Translations under genes and position numbers: made by a program
The notes under the pieces: model-generated
The model's input: only the letters and a program-made list of their open reading frames with translations
Told to the model about the DNA's origin: nothing
The model's database searches: none
Shown: positions 42,824 through 52,868 of the stretch, piece after piece
How the letters are laid out: each line of letters starts with the position of its first letter
Position numbering within the stretch: position 1 is the first letter of the stretch
From: Planctomycetota bacterium
Lineage (GTDB): Bacteria > Planctomycetota > Planctomycetia > Planctomycetales > Planctomycetaceae
Direction of reading: 5' to 3'
Assembly (NCBI GenBank): GCA_018242525.1
Contig: JAFEBS010000064.1
Location: 1-64,000 of the forward strand
DNA length: 64,000 nucleotides

Positions 42824-45800
42824 CTACGGCTTGATCTGGCCGAGTTCGTTCGTCAGTCGATCGACGGTCTCCTGTTGATTGGATGCAGCGGCGATCCTGA
42901 TCCACTCTGTCAGAATCGCGCGTTCGAATTCCGGCATTCGCATCACGCGCGCGGACTGCAGCGCCTGTTGTCCAAGTTTGTCGCCGCTGGCTGCCATTGC
43001 CGGTTGCGTCAGGCATTCACGGGCAATCAGCCACAGTCCGATCCAATCCATCGGGATCGGTTTCATCGACGTGGAATCCTTTTCCAGCGGATGATCCTCG
43101 ATGAATTTCACCAGCTTCTCGACCATGGCAGTCCGCCTGCTTTCATCCCTGGCCGACATGGCGAGCAATGCCGACACGAGCAATGGTTCGATCCTGTCGG
43201 GTTCAGTCGTCGTCGTTCGGTCCAGGGCTACCCGGACTCGCTCAGCCAGACTCGGATTCCGGCTGACTTCGCCCAGCAGCGATCCCCACCGGCTGTACAT
43301 TCGTCCCTGACCGGGATCCGTGCTTCTGACAAACAGATGCAGATTCAGCATCCGTCCCTGCGTCTGCAAATCTTCAAGATACTCGACCAGCACCTCTGGC
43401 TTCACCTCCGAAAAGGCGACGACAAAGCTGGATTCGACTTCCGTTCGCGGATTGTAACCACTGATCTGCAGACCCACGGAACGATCCAGGGCCGCCATGT
43501 AAACTTCCACGGCGTCCAGGGGATAATCCAGCGAACGCAGTCGTCGAGCGATGGACAGGGCCTGGACCAGATCGGTCCTGGTGGGAACCAGCGGTGGATC
43601 CGCATCCATTCGCAACGCGGCAGGCACGCTGGACCGCAACAGTTTTCGTGCATCCGCTTGACGCCCCAGTGCGACATACGCGTTGATCAACGCTCCGGCC
43701 GAAGACGCCACCGACATCCAGTCCGCTCTGCCGTCCTGCTGAATCGCCACCCGATAATACTTCTCGCCGACGTCCAGACACTTGTCATAACGAACCAGTT
43801 CCTGGCCGATTTCCCAGGCCATCGTGGGATTGGCTGCCAGTCCTGCCTGCAATTCGGGAAACAACTTGTCGAGTCGATCCCGACCCGCCTCAAGGTTGCC
43901 ACGACGCAAATCAATCGATCCCAGCATCGCCGCACCGGCAAGCCAGTCGGGGAACTGCTGCAGTCCCTTTTCCACTTCTGACGCCAGATCATCCAACCGC
44001 ATCTCGGCAGCCGCCAGGTCCAGGATTCGAGTCCAGACGGTGGTCCGTCCGGCTTCGCCCGCACCCAGTACGCGTCCGAAGACCTTGAAGTCACTTCCGC
44101 TGTCTGCCTGCCTGGAAACAAGTGTCCGCAACTCATCGCGAACGACATTCAAACTCCACCAGTGGTCATTCCGAAACCGCTGCAACAACAAGACGCGATG
44201 GTCAGGAACAGCATTCCAGACCTTCAGGAACAACTCGTCCGCGACATCCTGTGTGGGCTGACGACTCCACAGTCGATCAATCAGTGTCGGCAACAGTGAC
44301 AGGTGCAATGCCAGACGCTGCTTTTCATTGTTCTCCTTCGGTGCCCAGTCCAAACGGACGAGCAATCTGGCGAATCCCACCAGTTCGGGACGCCCGTCGT
44401 ACCGTTTCAAGGTGTCGCTGCAGCGTGCCACAAAGAATTCGGCGTTGCGTTCCAGCAGGATTTTCATCTGCTCCAAGGAATCGTCCGACTTTCCGGCTTC
44501 CAGGTACTTCAGCACAAGCGCATAACGGATTTCCGGCTTGTCGACATGCTTCTTCAGCATCAGCACATGCAGTTCATCCAGCTTTTCGTGATTTCCCGCC
44601 GCTGTGTAGAGGCCTGACAAGCGATTGCTGAGCGCTGGGGAATCCGGATTCGCCTTGAATTCCTGTTCGGCCGATTCGATCATTTTTTCGAGTTGGCCGG
44701 TTTCCGACAGCACCTTGTAGCAACGCAGGCGATGGCTGCTGAAATCAGAGCCGGATTGAGTTCGGGCCTGGAACGGGACTGCTGCGCCTGGCCGAAACGT
44801 GGCGGCTGCACCGGGAATCTGAACCGTTGTGCCGACGGGAGTTGATTTCTCAGTCATCCCCAGGATCTTCTGAGCCAGGGATGCCGCCTGCTCGGATTTC
44901 CCTCTCAGCAGCAGCACTTCCATGAACGACGTCCGAACATCAATCACGATCGCCAGAGGTCCCCCTGACAGATTGGCTCGCAGGAGATACTCTTCCGCCT
45001 CTTCGTAAAGCTTCAATTCGATCATCTGACGGGAAATCTGCGAGGCTTCTTGAGGATTGATCGCGTGGTCGCGTGCGATGCGTTGGGAAACCGTTCGAAC
45101 TCGATCGGGAAGCCCGGCCTCCGCGGCGTACGCCAGCAGAAGCGTGTCGATTTCCGCCTGTTCCGGCGAAGTATCGACCCCTGCACCCTCCAGGACTGTC
45201 AACGCAGCCTCGGCCTGGTGTGCGAGTGCGTACTGACGCGCCAAACCAATTCGCAACCTTTTGCGATTCGGGAACTGCTTCACCACGCCTTCCAGGATCT
45301 GCAGCGCCCTGGATTGCTGATCATCCTTCCAGAGCAGGTAGGCCAGTGAGTGCTGCCACAACAAATGCTCTTCGGGACTGTCTTTCCGGGCCTCTGCCTC
45401 GGCGGCGAAGTGGGCGATCAGGTCGGGGCGTGGTTGTGCAGCCATGTTCCGGCGGATGCCTTCCAAAGCCAGGAATGTATTCGCGTGGAAATGAATCAAC
45501 GCGTGCAGCATCACTTCGTTGGCATCGGGCTGGCCGATGACTCTGACAATCCTGCCATTGATCTGAGTCACAATCATCGCCCCAGGCGCATTTCTGGATG
45601 GGCTTATGGAAACTGGCTGGGACATCTCGCGGACCAGCAGTCGTAAATAGGATCGCCACGCCGCCGTCAGCACTTCGGCAGTTTCCGGACCACCACCAAC
45701 GGCAGCAATCAACGGCCCCGCCACCTGCTCCACGATGACCGCCGAGTTCGTTCCCGGAATGGCGGTCGATCCCGCCTGTCCCCCGCCCGCCTGGTTCAGC

Positions 45801-48800
45801 GCCGCCTGCAACTTATCCATCAACGCGGTCACCTGTTCGAGTTTCAGTCGAATCTCAGTTAGATGAAGCAGGCTCAACACCTGATTTGGTGTCGACACGC
45901 GATCGGCCGCTTCCGCGATCAGGTCGGACGCGCGTTTTTCCCGATGTGCCAGGGCCAGTTCGCGAACCAGACCCTGAAGCAAAGCGATCTTGTGATCGGC
46001 CAGTTCCGGGCACTCGAAGACCTGGCGGTAGATGTCGATGGCTTCGTCACAGTCGTCGTCACTCAGTCGTGGTAAAGTACTCTGCTGACGTTGAAGCTGG
46101 CCGCTTTGATCCTGAACGTGGAGCCAGGCATTCCTTTCGCCAATTGTTCGCAGGAAAATCGCTTTTGCTTCGGGGTCTTCCTTTGACAGTCGCATCAAAC
46201 GGCGCGCTGCCTCGTTCTTGCCGTGGACATTTCCCAACAGGGAATTCGAGATGATCCGGTTGATCAGTTGTTCTCGACTTTCATCGTCTGCAATCGGCAT
46301 CATGGACTTGTCACGCGGCTCAGCGGACAGGCGAACCAGCCATGCCCAGGCGGCAATCCGGCATTCGCCGAACTCTCTGGGTATCCAGACAGGCTGGCGC
46401 GCCTGACCACCGACGAAACTGAGGGAACCGATCATCGGCCTTGGGGCAGATCGCGCCTGGATCATTGTCGCCTGTTGCTGAATGCTTGTCGCCGCCGACA
46501 ATTGCTCGAACAACACAAAACGGTTCGCAGGCATCGTCGCGGATGAGTGCAACAACGACGGTTCGTCCTCCGGAAGGGGCAGGCTGACGAGCTTCTTGAA
46601 TCGCTCAATCGCAATCGGGATCGATCCAGATTTGGTTTGAGCCACAGCCTCACGATAGAGCAACTCCCAATCCTCAGGAAATCGACGCCGCAATTGATTG
46701 ATGCGAGCCAGTGCTTCTGGCTTTCCGTGATTCAGTAACTCGTCCAGCAGCTTCAGGACGTCACCGGTCAATTCCCGACCGTCTGTGTCGGCAGTCAGCA
46801 GGTCCGTGGCTTCATCGGTCTCGCCCGACTTCAGCAGCAGCAGCGCCAGTTGATACCGGTCGGAATTCTGGGTTGTCACTTCCCAGACTCGCCGCTGATA
46901 CCGAATCGCCGCCGGGAGGTCGTTCTGCTGTTCCGCGAGTCGCCGCAGGTGTGACAACAAGTCTGTATCGCGTGTTTCTTCGGTCCACAGTGTCTCCAGT
47001 TTGCGCAAGGCATTGGCAAAGTCCTTGGCCGTCTCATAGACCTGAGCCAGGCAGATCGTCAGGTCTCTCTCCTGAGCCGGGTCCTGGGCGATCCGCTCCA
47101 GGCGAGCCATCAGCACGTTCAGTTGCCCCAGCTTGGAGTAGGTCTCGGACAACTGCTGAACAAGCGCCAGCCGGTCCTCCAGACCCCGTGACCGGTCGAA
47201 CGCCTGCCATAACAACTCAATGGCTTCCGCCGACTGATTGCGAGTCGCCAACGCCGCCGCGAGCTTCATCGAGGTGGCGAGGTCACCTGGGTTGGACCGC
47301 AGGGATCGTCGCAGAATCTGAATCCCTTCGTCCGCCTTTCCCAGGCGAAAACAGAGTTGAGCGACGAAATCACTCGCTTCGGAATTGTTCGGCGAGGCCG
47401 CCAGCAAGTCACGCCCGGCTTGCAACGACTCGTGCCGATTCCCCAACCGCTCCTCCAGCACACAAATGCGCCTCAGGTAATCCGTCCGCAGCTTCCGGTT
47501 CAGAACAAGAAGCTGCTTGTAGATGGCGACTGCCGACCGCAGATTGCGATGATGCTCAGACAATCGGGCCGCGGTGACGAGGACGGGCAATGACTGTGGA
47601 TTCTGCTCACGCGCCTTGGAAATGGCCTCGTCCGCTTCACGACTCAGCCCCGCCGCGTCGCAGGCCCGTGCCAGCCAGTACCAGTCGTTGTGTGGATCGT
47701 CAGGGACGGCGGCCTTCGCCAGGTTCTGGCGTACTTCCGCGATCCGGGGAAGCAATTGGTTGAGCGAATTCAATTCCGACAGTTCCCGCTGCAAATACTT
47801 TTCGCGTTCCTCCTCATTCGAGACCAGCTTTTGAACGACCGCCAGTTGCTGCAGCGATTCCGCGTGCTTGTCGGCCTTCGACAGCAGATCGGCCTGCTTG
47901 ACCTGCAGCTGGAAATCCTTCGGATCCAGGCGACAGGCCTGGGCATTCGATTCAATCGCTTCGTTCAGTTGGTCGTGCTGAGCCAGGATCTCGGCCAGTC
48001 GCGCCAGGTTGGGGGCCGTTCGCCGCGCTCCCGCCGCAATTTCGCGCCACGTCGCCAGTGCTTCATCGGTTCGTTTCAGCGAATGCAGGTATTCGCCCAG
48101 ATACTCGCGATATTGAGCCGCCTCGGGATCCAGTCGGATCGCATCCCGGTGCAGCTCCAGTGCCTCATCCGTCATCTCGGCACGTCGAAACAGGTCGGCG
48201 ACCTGAATCATGAGATGTGCATCCATCGGCCGGGCCGTGATCAGCTTGCGCCACACGGCCGCCGCCGCCGTTTTCCGGGCTGACAGTTCCCGCGTACCAT
48301 CCTTCAGAATGATGCGGCCCCATTCGTGAATGATGTCGGGATTGTTGGGATCGTGGACATCCATCTGCTCATACTGACGGGCCGCTTCGTGAAACTTCTG
48401 TTCAACGATGAGCTGACCAGCCAGTGCCAGCCGCAATTCCTTGTTCGAGGGTGCCAGAGTCAGGCCCGACTGCAGCCACTTCTGCGAATCAGCCGGTCGA
48501 CCTGCTGCCGCATACAGGCGCGACAGCCGCGTCATGGCGTCAATGTCGTCCGAATGTCTGGCGATCCACGCTTCGTAGTATTTCACCAGTCCGGCCTGAT
48601 CGTTCGCTTTCACAAATACGGATTCAATCCGGTTCCGCACATCACGATACAGCCAGCTCTGCGGATTCAGTTCCCCCAGCACCGCTTCAAAGTCCTTCAA
48701 TCCTGCGTCCGTCTTTCCCAGGCGGACCCGAATTTCCGCCACTTCCACGCGGAACTGCGACTGTCGGTACTTGTCGTTCGTCGTCTTGACCAGAGCTTCG

Positions 48801-49432
48801 AAACGCGGCAAGGCAGCCACGAAATCACTCTCTTCCAAAAGGATCGCAGCGATCTGTTCCTGAACACGGGGGTTATTGGGGAACTGCTGCTCGAGTCGAC
48901 TCCAGACTTCCAGCGCCTTGTCATTTCGCTGAGCTCGCTGGTAGGTCCGCCCCAATGCCTGAAACAGATCCAGCAGATCCTGTGCAGCGGGCTTCCGCTC
49001 GATCGCCCGTTCGAAGGCTTCAGCCGCCTGATCGATCTCGCCTCCCAGAACCAGCAATTGCCCCAGGTGATACGAAGCCATGGCGTTGGTGGCGTCGAGT
49101 GCTTCCGCCTGGGTGAACGCACGGATCGCGTCGGCATCCCGTCCCAACCTGGACTCGACCAGCCCGACAATCATCCAGGCCGCGGCCGCCTGCTGCCCGC
49201 CCAACACTTCGGCCTTCGAGCGATACGTGTTGACGAGTTCTTCCAGCGTCCCCTGGTCGGCGTGATATCCATAGACCTTGTCAAACGCCGTCCCACGCCG
49301 GGGGTTTCGTTCCAGCACCATCGTGAATCGCTGGATCACCGCTTCGTCATCAGCGGTCTCCTGTGCGAAAGAACAGGCTGCAGCGAGCATTGTGATCGCG
49401 AACAACACGAGAGACAGAACTCGTCGAGACAT
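42824..49432 (-). CDS. Giant exported TPR protein
   Basis: A 2202-residue protein. The N-terminus is a signal peptide (VLSLVLFAITMLAAACSFAQ). Nearly all of the rest consists of TPR-like helical pairs, for example AMASYHLGQLLVLGGEIDQA, PAAQYREYLGEYLHSLKRTD and SLPVLVTAARLSEHHRNLRS. No catalytic or membrane-spanning domain is visible, except for a non-TPR stretch near residues 1000-1040 (PMIGSLSFVGGQARQPVWIP). It probably forms a long solenoid scaffold in the periplasm or at the cell surface. It faces the lectin kinase gene. Confidence 0.92.
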   Translation of the reverse strand: MSRRVLSLVLFAITMLAAACSFAQETADDEAVIQRFTMVLERNPRRGTAFDKVYGYHADQGTLEELVNTYRSKAEVLGGQQAAAAWMIVGLVESRLGRDADAIRAFTQAEALDATNAMASYHLGQLLVLGGEIDQAAEAFERAIERKPAAQDLLDLFQALGRTYQRAQRNDKALEVWSRLEQQFPNNPRVQEQIAAILLEESDFVAALPRFEALVKTTNDKYRQSQFRVEVAEIRVRLGKTDAGLKDFEAVLGELNPQSWLYRDVRNRIESVFVKANDQAGLVKYYEAWIARHSDDIDAMTRLSRLYAAAGRPADSQKWLQSGLTLAPSNKELRLALAGQLIVEQKFHEAARQYEQMDVHDPNNPDIIHEWGRIILKDGTRELSARKTAAAAVWRKLITARPMDAHLMIQVADLFRRAEMTDEALELHRDAIRLDPEAAQYREYLGEYLHSLKRTDEALATWREIAAGARRTAPNLARLAEILAQHDQLNEAIESNAQACRLDPKDFQLQVKQADLLSKADKHAESLQQLAVVQKLVSNEEEREKYLQRELSELNSLNQLLPRIAEVRQNLAKAAVPDDPHNDWYWLARACDAAGLSREADEAISKAREQNPQSLPVLVTAARLSEHHRNLRSAVAIYKQLLVLNRKLRTDYLRRICVLEERLGNRHESLQAGRDLLAASPNNSEASDFVAQLCFRLGKADEGIQILRRSLRSNPGDLATSMKLAAALATRNQSAEAIELLWQAFDRSRGLEDRLALVQQLSETYSKLGQLNVLMARLERIAQDPAQERDLTICLAQVYETAKDFANALRKLETLWTEETRDTDLLSHLRRLAEQQNDLPAAIRYQRRVWEVTTQNSDRYQLALLLLKSGETDEATDLLTADTDGRELTGDVLKLLDELLNHGKPEALARINQLRRRFPEDWELLYREAVAQTKSGSIPIAIERFKKLVSLPLPEDEPSLLHSSATMPANRFVLFEQLSAATSIQQQATMIQARSAPRPMIGSLSFVGGQARQPVWIPREFGECRIAAWAWLVRLSAEPRDKSMMPIADDESREQLINRIISNSLLGNVHGKNEAARRLMRLSKEDPEAKAIFLRTIGERNAWLHVQDQSGQLQRQQSTLPRLSDDDCDEAIDIYRQVFECPELADHKIALLQGLVRELALAHREKRASDLIAEAADRVSTPNQVLSLLHLTEIRLKLEQVTALMDKLQAALNQAGGGQAGSTAIPGTNSAVIVEQVAGPLIAAVGGGPETAEVLTAAWRSYLRLLVREMSQPVSISPSRNAPGAMIVTQINGRIVRVIGQPDANEVMLHALIHFHANTFLALEGIRRNMAAQPRPDLIAHFAAEAEARKDSPEEHLLWQHSLAYLLWKDDQQSRALQILEGVVKQFPNRKRLRIGLARQYALAHQAEAALTVLEGAGVDTSPEQAEIDTLLLAYAAEAGLPDRVRTVSQRIARDHAINPQEASQISRQMIELKLYEEAEEYLLRANLSGGPLAIVIDVRTSFMEVLLLRGKSEQAASLAQKILGMTEKSTPVGTTVQIPGAAATFRPGAAVPFQARTQSGSDFSSHRLRCYKVLSETGQLEKMIESAEQEFKANPDSPALSNRLSGLYTAAGNHEKLDELHVLMLKKHVDKPEIRYALVLKYLEAGKSDDSLEQMKILLERNAEFFVARCSDTLKRYDGRPELVGFARLLVRLDWAPKENNEKQRLALHLSLLPTLIDRLWSRQPTQDVADELFLKVWNAVPDHRVLLLQRFRNDHWWSLNVVRDELRTLVSRQADSGSDFKVFGRVLGAGEAGRTTVWTRILDLAAAEMRLDDLASEVEKGLQQFPDWLAGAAMLGSIDLRRGNLEAGRDRLDKLFPELQAGLAANPTMAWEIGQELVRYDKCLDVGEKYYRVAIQQDGRADWMSVASSAGALINAYVALGRQADARKLLRSSVPAALRMDADPPLVPTRTDLVQALSIARRLRSLDYPLDAVEVYMAALDRSVGLQISGYNPRTEVESSFVVAFSEVKPEVLVEYLEDLQTQGRMLNLHLFVRSTDPGQGRMYSRWGSLLGEVSRNPSLAERVRVALDRTTTTEPDRIEPLLVSALLAMSARDESRRTAMVEKLVKFIEDHPLEKDSTSMKPIPMDWIGLWLIARECLTQPAMAASGDKLGQQALQSARVMRMPEFERAILTEWIRIAAASNQQETVDRLTNELGQIKP

Positions 49433-49823
49433 CGAATCTGCTCCTGCCGGGATTCTGCATTGGCGGTCTCCGTCCGCCGGATTTAGAGCATAACGTCTTT
49501 ATTGGCCTGAAGCAATTTTGTGCTGCGTATCCACTGACGGCACCGGGCTCACAATGCCGGACTCGACCCGGTCGTGCCGCACATCCGTGAGCGGCAAGGC
49601 GCTAGCCGCCGGTGTATTCTCAATCGTGCCCGAAGAACCGGCGCTGCCTCGCTGACGCTTTGGGTTGCATTGTGAGCCGCACGGCGCAAGCCGCATTCTC
49701 ACTCGTACGTGAAGAACCCGCGGCTAGCGCCGTGCGGCTCACAAAGTAAATGCGAATGGGCGATAGCCGCCGATGTATTCTCACTCGTACCCGAAGAACC
49801 GGCGGCCGCTCACAAAGCAAGTG
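49433..49823. repeat. Imperfect GGCTAGCGCC repeat cluster in a 391-bp gap
   Basis: Between about 49588 and 49816 there are four imperfect units containing CGGCTAGCGCCGTGCGGC or its complement, separated by GTATTCTCAMTCGTRCCCGAA spacers; the nearest match elsewhere is the two-copy repeat at 33189-33263. Units occur in both orientations, so they can pair as hairpins. No gene is visible in the gap. Confidence 0.75.
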
Positions 49824-50789
49824 TCACTGGCGACCGCCAAGCTCGTTGCATCGGACCGGTTGCTCTTCCACGCAGTTGCACTTGTGTGGTAGTCCCCAGC
49901 GGTGGTGCGAGGCGGTCTGGGAAACATATTCGGCGATGAAGTACTCGGTATGATCGAGGCCGAATTCCGCGACGTCAAAGTCGGGAGGGGGCGGAGAAAC
50001 GACTGCGAAGGCTTTGATGGATTCTGTCGGGAAGAATCGGAACGGCACATGGCTGGTCTGGATTTGTTCCTGGCCATCAGGTCCGGGAACGATATCCCTG
50101 GAAACACAACTCATCAGTTCCATCGTTCCCGACTCCGAGTCAACGAGGATTCCGTTGAACCGTTGATTGTTCACGTCGATAAAACTGACCTGTGAGCCGA
50201 CTGCAGTCCGCGCGATTTGGTTTCGGATCTGTTCAGTCGCACCGGCATCGCAGTCAAAAGCGTTCGCATCGAGTGGCTCTACCCAACGTTGTTGTCGACC
50301 GCTCGTGAAAACAATCGTGTCTGGAGTGAATTCATGGACGTCATCGGCGTGTTCCAGAGAAACAGATTCTGGCGCGATTTTGGTGAGGTCCGAGAAGGAC
50401 GTGAGTGACGAAGTCTTGAACGACTTCAGCGGGACCTGAATTCTCTTGGCGCAAGCCTGCCCATCTGGATTCTGAACGACCTCCACGGTTACACAATTCA
50501 GTAACTGGAATTCGTGTTTATTTGCACGGAGAAGGATTCCGGCAAAGCTTCGATGAGCTTCGTCGGCAATGACGACATACGAACCGGGAGTGGAACGCAG
50601 TAGCAAATGGGTCTGTAACTCGTTGTCGCTGGCAAATGACTCGTTCCGATGAAAGATTCGCGCCAGCGAGAATCCATGAATCGAATCGTTGCCTGGTTCA
50701 CCTCGTCCCAGGCCGACCGAATTGATGGTCGTGCATCCGGTCAAGACGCCGCACATAAGAAGCGTCATCCGGATTGGCCAGCACCACAT
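49824..50789 (-). CDS. Lipoprotein with internally duplicated domain
   Basis: A 321-residue protein whose signal ends in a lipobox (MCGVLTGCTTIN). Two similar segments follow: GSYVVIADEAHRSFAGILLR with QLLNCVTVEVV (about residues 68-105), and GSQVSFIDVNNQRFNGILVD with ELMSCVSRDIV (about 195-235). Each then has NPDGQ / GPDGQ and a VPLKSF / VPFRFF strand, so the protein contains two copies of one small beta domain. The function is unknown. The C-terminus is Cys-rich (HKCNCVEEQPVRC). A later ATG at 50768 is an alternative start. Confidence 0.7.
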   Translation of the reverse strand: MWCWPIRMTLLMCGVLTGCTTINSVGLGRGEPGNDSIHGFSLARIFHRNESFASDNELQTHLLLRSTPGSYVVIADEAHRSFAGILLRANKHEFQLLNCVTVEVVQNPDGQACAKRIQVPLKSFKTSSLTSFSDLTKIAPESVSLEHADDVHEFTPDTIVFTSGRQQRWVEPLDANAFDCDAGATEQIRNQIARTAVGSQVSFIDVNNQRFNGILVDSESGTMELMSCVSRDIVPGPDGQEQIQTSHVPFRFFPTESIKAFAVVSPPPPDFDVAEFGLDHTEYFIAEYVSQTASHHRWGLPHKCNCVEEQPVRCNELGGRQ

Positions 50790-50963
50790 TTCGCTTCTTT
50801 CACTGGGAACTCGCAGCAGAATTCATGGCTGCCCGGACGACAACCGGCCCCTATATGTTGACCGGCGAATCACAGTCAATAGGGGTATCGTCGGTTGCAG
50901 GAAACGATCACAACAGGCGTGAAGAAAGATCCGGCGCGTCGGCAGATTCAGCCGATTGCCGGT

Positions 50964-52334
50964 TCAGACCAACTTCCACCCCTTGCGGTATTCACGCTGA
51001 ATGATTCCAGCCGCCTCGGGAGCGTTCGGGCATCGCAGGTTCGCCGCATCCCACTCGATTTTCTTCCCCACACGGTAGGCGACGTTCCCCAGGTGATTGG
51101 CTTCGGTCAGCCAACCGGAGTACTCGAAGTTGCAGGTCGTCTTCAGATCGGTCTTGCAGGCCCGCACCCATTCGGCCTGCTGGCCGGGTGATTCGGGGAG
51201 GAATGGGTCTGGACGCTTGAAGTCCTTGAACTGGTCTTCTGGCAACAGCAGATGCTTGCTGTAATCGGACAACAGCATTCCCTTGTCACCGATGAACAGC
51301 GCCGCGCTGTCCCATTGGGGAATCCCCTTTTCGGTCCAGATCCTGGGCTTGTTGACTCCCTGGTACCACGTGAGCTTTACTGCCGGCATGTCTCCACGGG
51401 GCCCGTATTCGTACGTCGCCTGCATGGAGGCCGGGGCTAGGTCGGGATGAGCGGGCGGGCCGGCGGCTTCAATCGTCAGTGGTGCCTGCAGGTTCAATGC
51501 CCAGAATGGCAGATCATTCCAGTGACTGCCCAGGTCCGACATCGTGCCGCTGCCCCATTCCCACCAGCGGTACCACTTCGGACCGGGGAAGTAGACGTTG
51601 TGAAACGGTCGTTCCGGAGCCGGACCCAGCCACAAGTCCCAGTCCAGGCCTGCCGGCACTGGCGACGAATCTTGAGGGCGGTTCTGGGTCGACACGATGT
51701 CGCCATGGGCTTTGGCGTCTTCCGGCGATTGCCAACCCCAGGCGCGGGACACCCAGACATGCGCTTCCCGCACGGGTCCGATCGCCCCGGTTTGAATCAG
51801 TTCCACGACGCGGCGGTAGTTGGAAAGCGAATGTATCTGGATCCCCATCTGGGTCGCGACCCTGGCCTTCGCCGCCGCTTCCCGAATGACGCGTGCTTCC
51901 CAGATGCTGTGAGTCAACGGCTTTTCACAATAGACATGCTTTCCGTTTTGTAGAGCCGCCAGAGTCGCAAAGGCATGCGTATGCTCGCACGTGCTGACCA
52001 CGACCGCATCAAATTCATTCGGGCGATCAAACAGCTTGCGATAATCGACGAATGTCCTGGCCTTGGGATGGGCACTGGCAGCGCGGTCCAGGTTCCCCTG
52101 ATTCACATCGCACAGCATGACGATGTTTTCGGTCTTGGCGACCTCACCGAGGTTTGAGCCGCCCCGCCCCCCTGCCCCGATGACCGCCACATTCAACTTC
52201 TCGACGACTCCCTTGGCCCGCAGGATGGCCGGAGCCGCAAACGTCGTAGCGGCCGCCACGGCTGAGGTCTTCAGGAATCGACGCCGAGTCAACGAGTTGG
52301 CACTGGATCGAACGGCCCGAGGCGATGAACTCAT
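50964..52334 (-). CDS. Gfo/Idh/MocA-family oxidoreductase, Tat-exported
   Basis: A 456-residue protein. ATG 52334 has GAAGGA upstream and leads to a twin-arginine signal (TRRRFLKTSAVAAATTFA). The NAD(P)-binding Rossmann fold (VAVIGAGGRGG, residues about 48-58), the conserved HVYCEKPLTHSIWEA motif, and a C-terminal beta domain (MQATYEYGPRGDMPAVKLTW) are intact. Export with a bound cofactor is typical of many planctomycete members. The substrate is probably a sugar or cyclitol derivative; no neighbouring gene identifies it. Confidence 0.93.
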   Translation of the reverse strand: MSSSPRAVRSSANSLTRRRFLKTSAVAAATTFAAPAILRAKGVVEKLNVAVIGAGGRGGSNLGEVAKTENIVMLCDVNQGNLDRAASAHPKARTFVDYRKLFDRPNEFDAVVVSTCEHTHAFATLAALQNGKHVYCEKPLTHSIWEARVIREAAAKARVATQMGIQIHSLSNYRRVVELIQTGAIGPVREAHVWVSRAWGWQSPEDAKAHGDIVSTQNRPQDSSPVPAGLDWDLWLGPAPERPFHNVYFPGPKWYRWWEWGSGTMSDLGSHWNDLPFWALNLQAPLTIEAAGPPAHPDLAPASMQATYEYGPRGDMPAVKLTWYQGVNKPRIWTEKGIPQWDSAALFIGDKGMLLSDYSKHLLLPEDQFKDFKRPDPFLPESPGQQAEWVRACKTDLKTTCNFEYSGWLTEANHLGNVAYRVGKKIEWDAANLRCPNAPEAAGIIQREYRKGWKLV

Positions 52335-52421
52335 GCTGCTATCCTTCGGTGGGTGTGAGACAGGCACGCTCGAAAGAGTCTAACCCAGGGGCGTTTGCCA
52401 TACCATCGTCTGTGAGCGTCT

Positions 52422-52521
52422 GGGGTCAGGTGGATCAAAGTTCATTTTTCGCGTGTCGATCAGAATTCAATCTGTCAGTCGGTAAACCGCGAAAAAATTG
52501 AACTTTGATCCACCTGACCCC
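52422..52521. repeat. Palindromic repeat family A, copy 2
   Basis: Arms 52422-52453 (GGGGTCAGGTGGATCAAAG, then TTTTTCGCG) and 52488-52521 pair almost perfectly around a 34-base loop. The arms match 15047-15144; the loop does not. It lies upstream of the minus-strand Gfo/Idh/MocA gene. Confidence 0.9.
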
Positions 52522-52622
52522 TTCGCCACTGTGCGTTGCAGTGATCCTTCCGACAGATTCGGATCGTCGAAACGATCTCTATCCGGTAGGATACCGATCG
52601 AACGAATTCGTGGAGAAAGCGT

Positions 52623-52801
52623 ATGGACCGTGGCATCGAACCGGGCCCAATGCCAGCCGTCGGCAGTGACTCAGCGGTCCTGCCGTTTGAAGATCGCCTG
52701 AATCAGAATTCGAGGTGGGCCTTAACCCATACGTTCGCGACAAATTCCGCGAACTTTGGGCTCCCCGGGACTCCGAAGAACTGCCAGACTTGCAGAGTTG
52801 A
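52623..52801 (+). pseudogene. Small gene with a frameshift (unknown protein)
   Basis: ATG 52623 follows GGAG at good spacing and reads MDRGIEPGPMPAVGSDSAVL, then PFEDRLNQNSRW with good codon bias. After about 32 codons, coding character moves to another frame: LNPYVRDKFRELWAPRDSEE, then LPDLQS and TGA at 52799-52801. Joining both by a one-base shift near 52718-52722 gives a plausible peptide of about 58 residues. I do not recognise the family. It is either a pseudogene or the shift is a sequence error. Confidence 0.4.
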
Positions 52802-52868
52802 CGCCATCAATGATGCGCGGCGAGCACCTGACCCCGTCGACACTGTGCCGATTCCGAGGTTTACAGAG

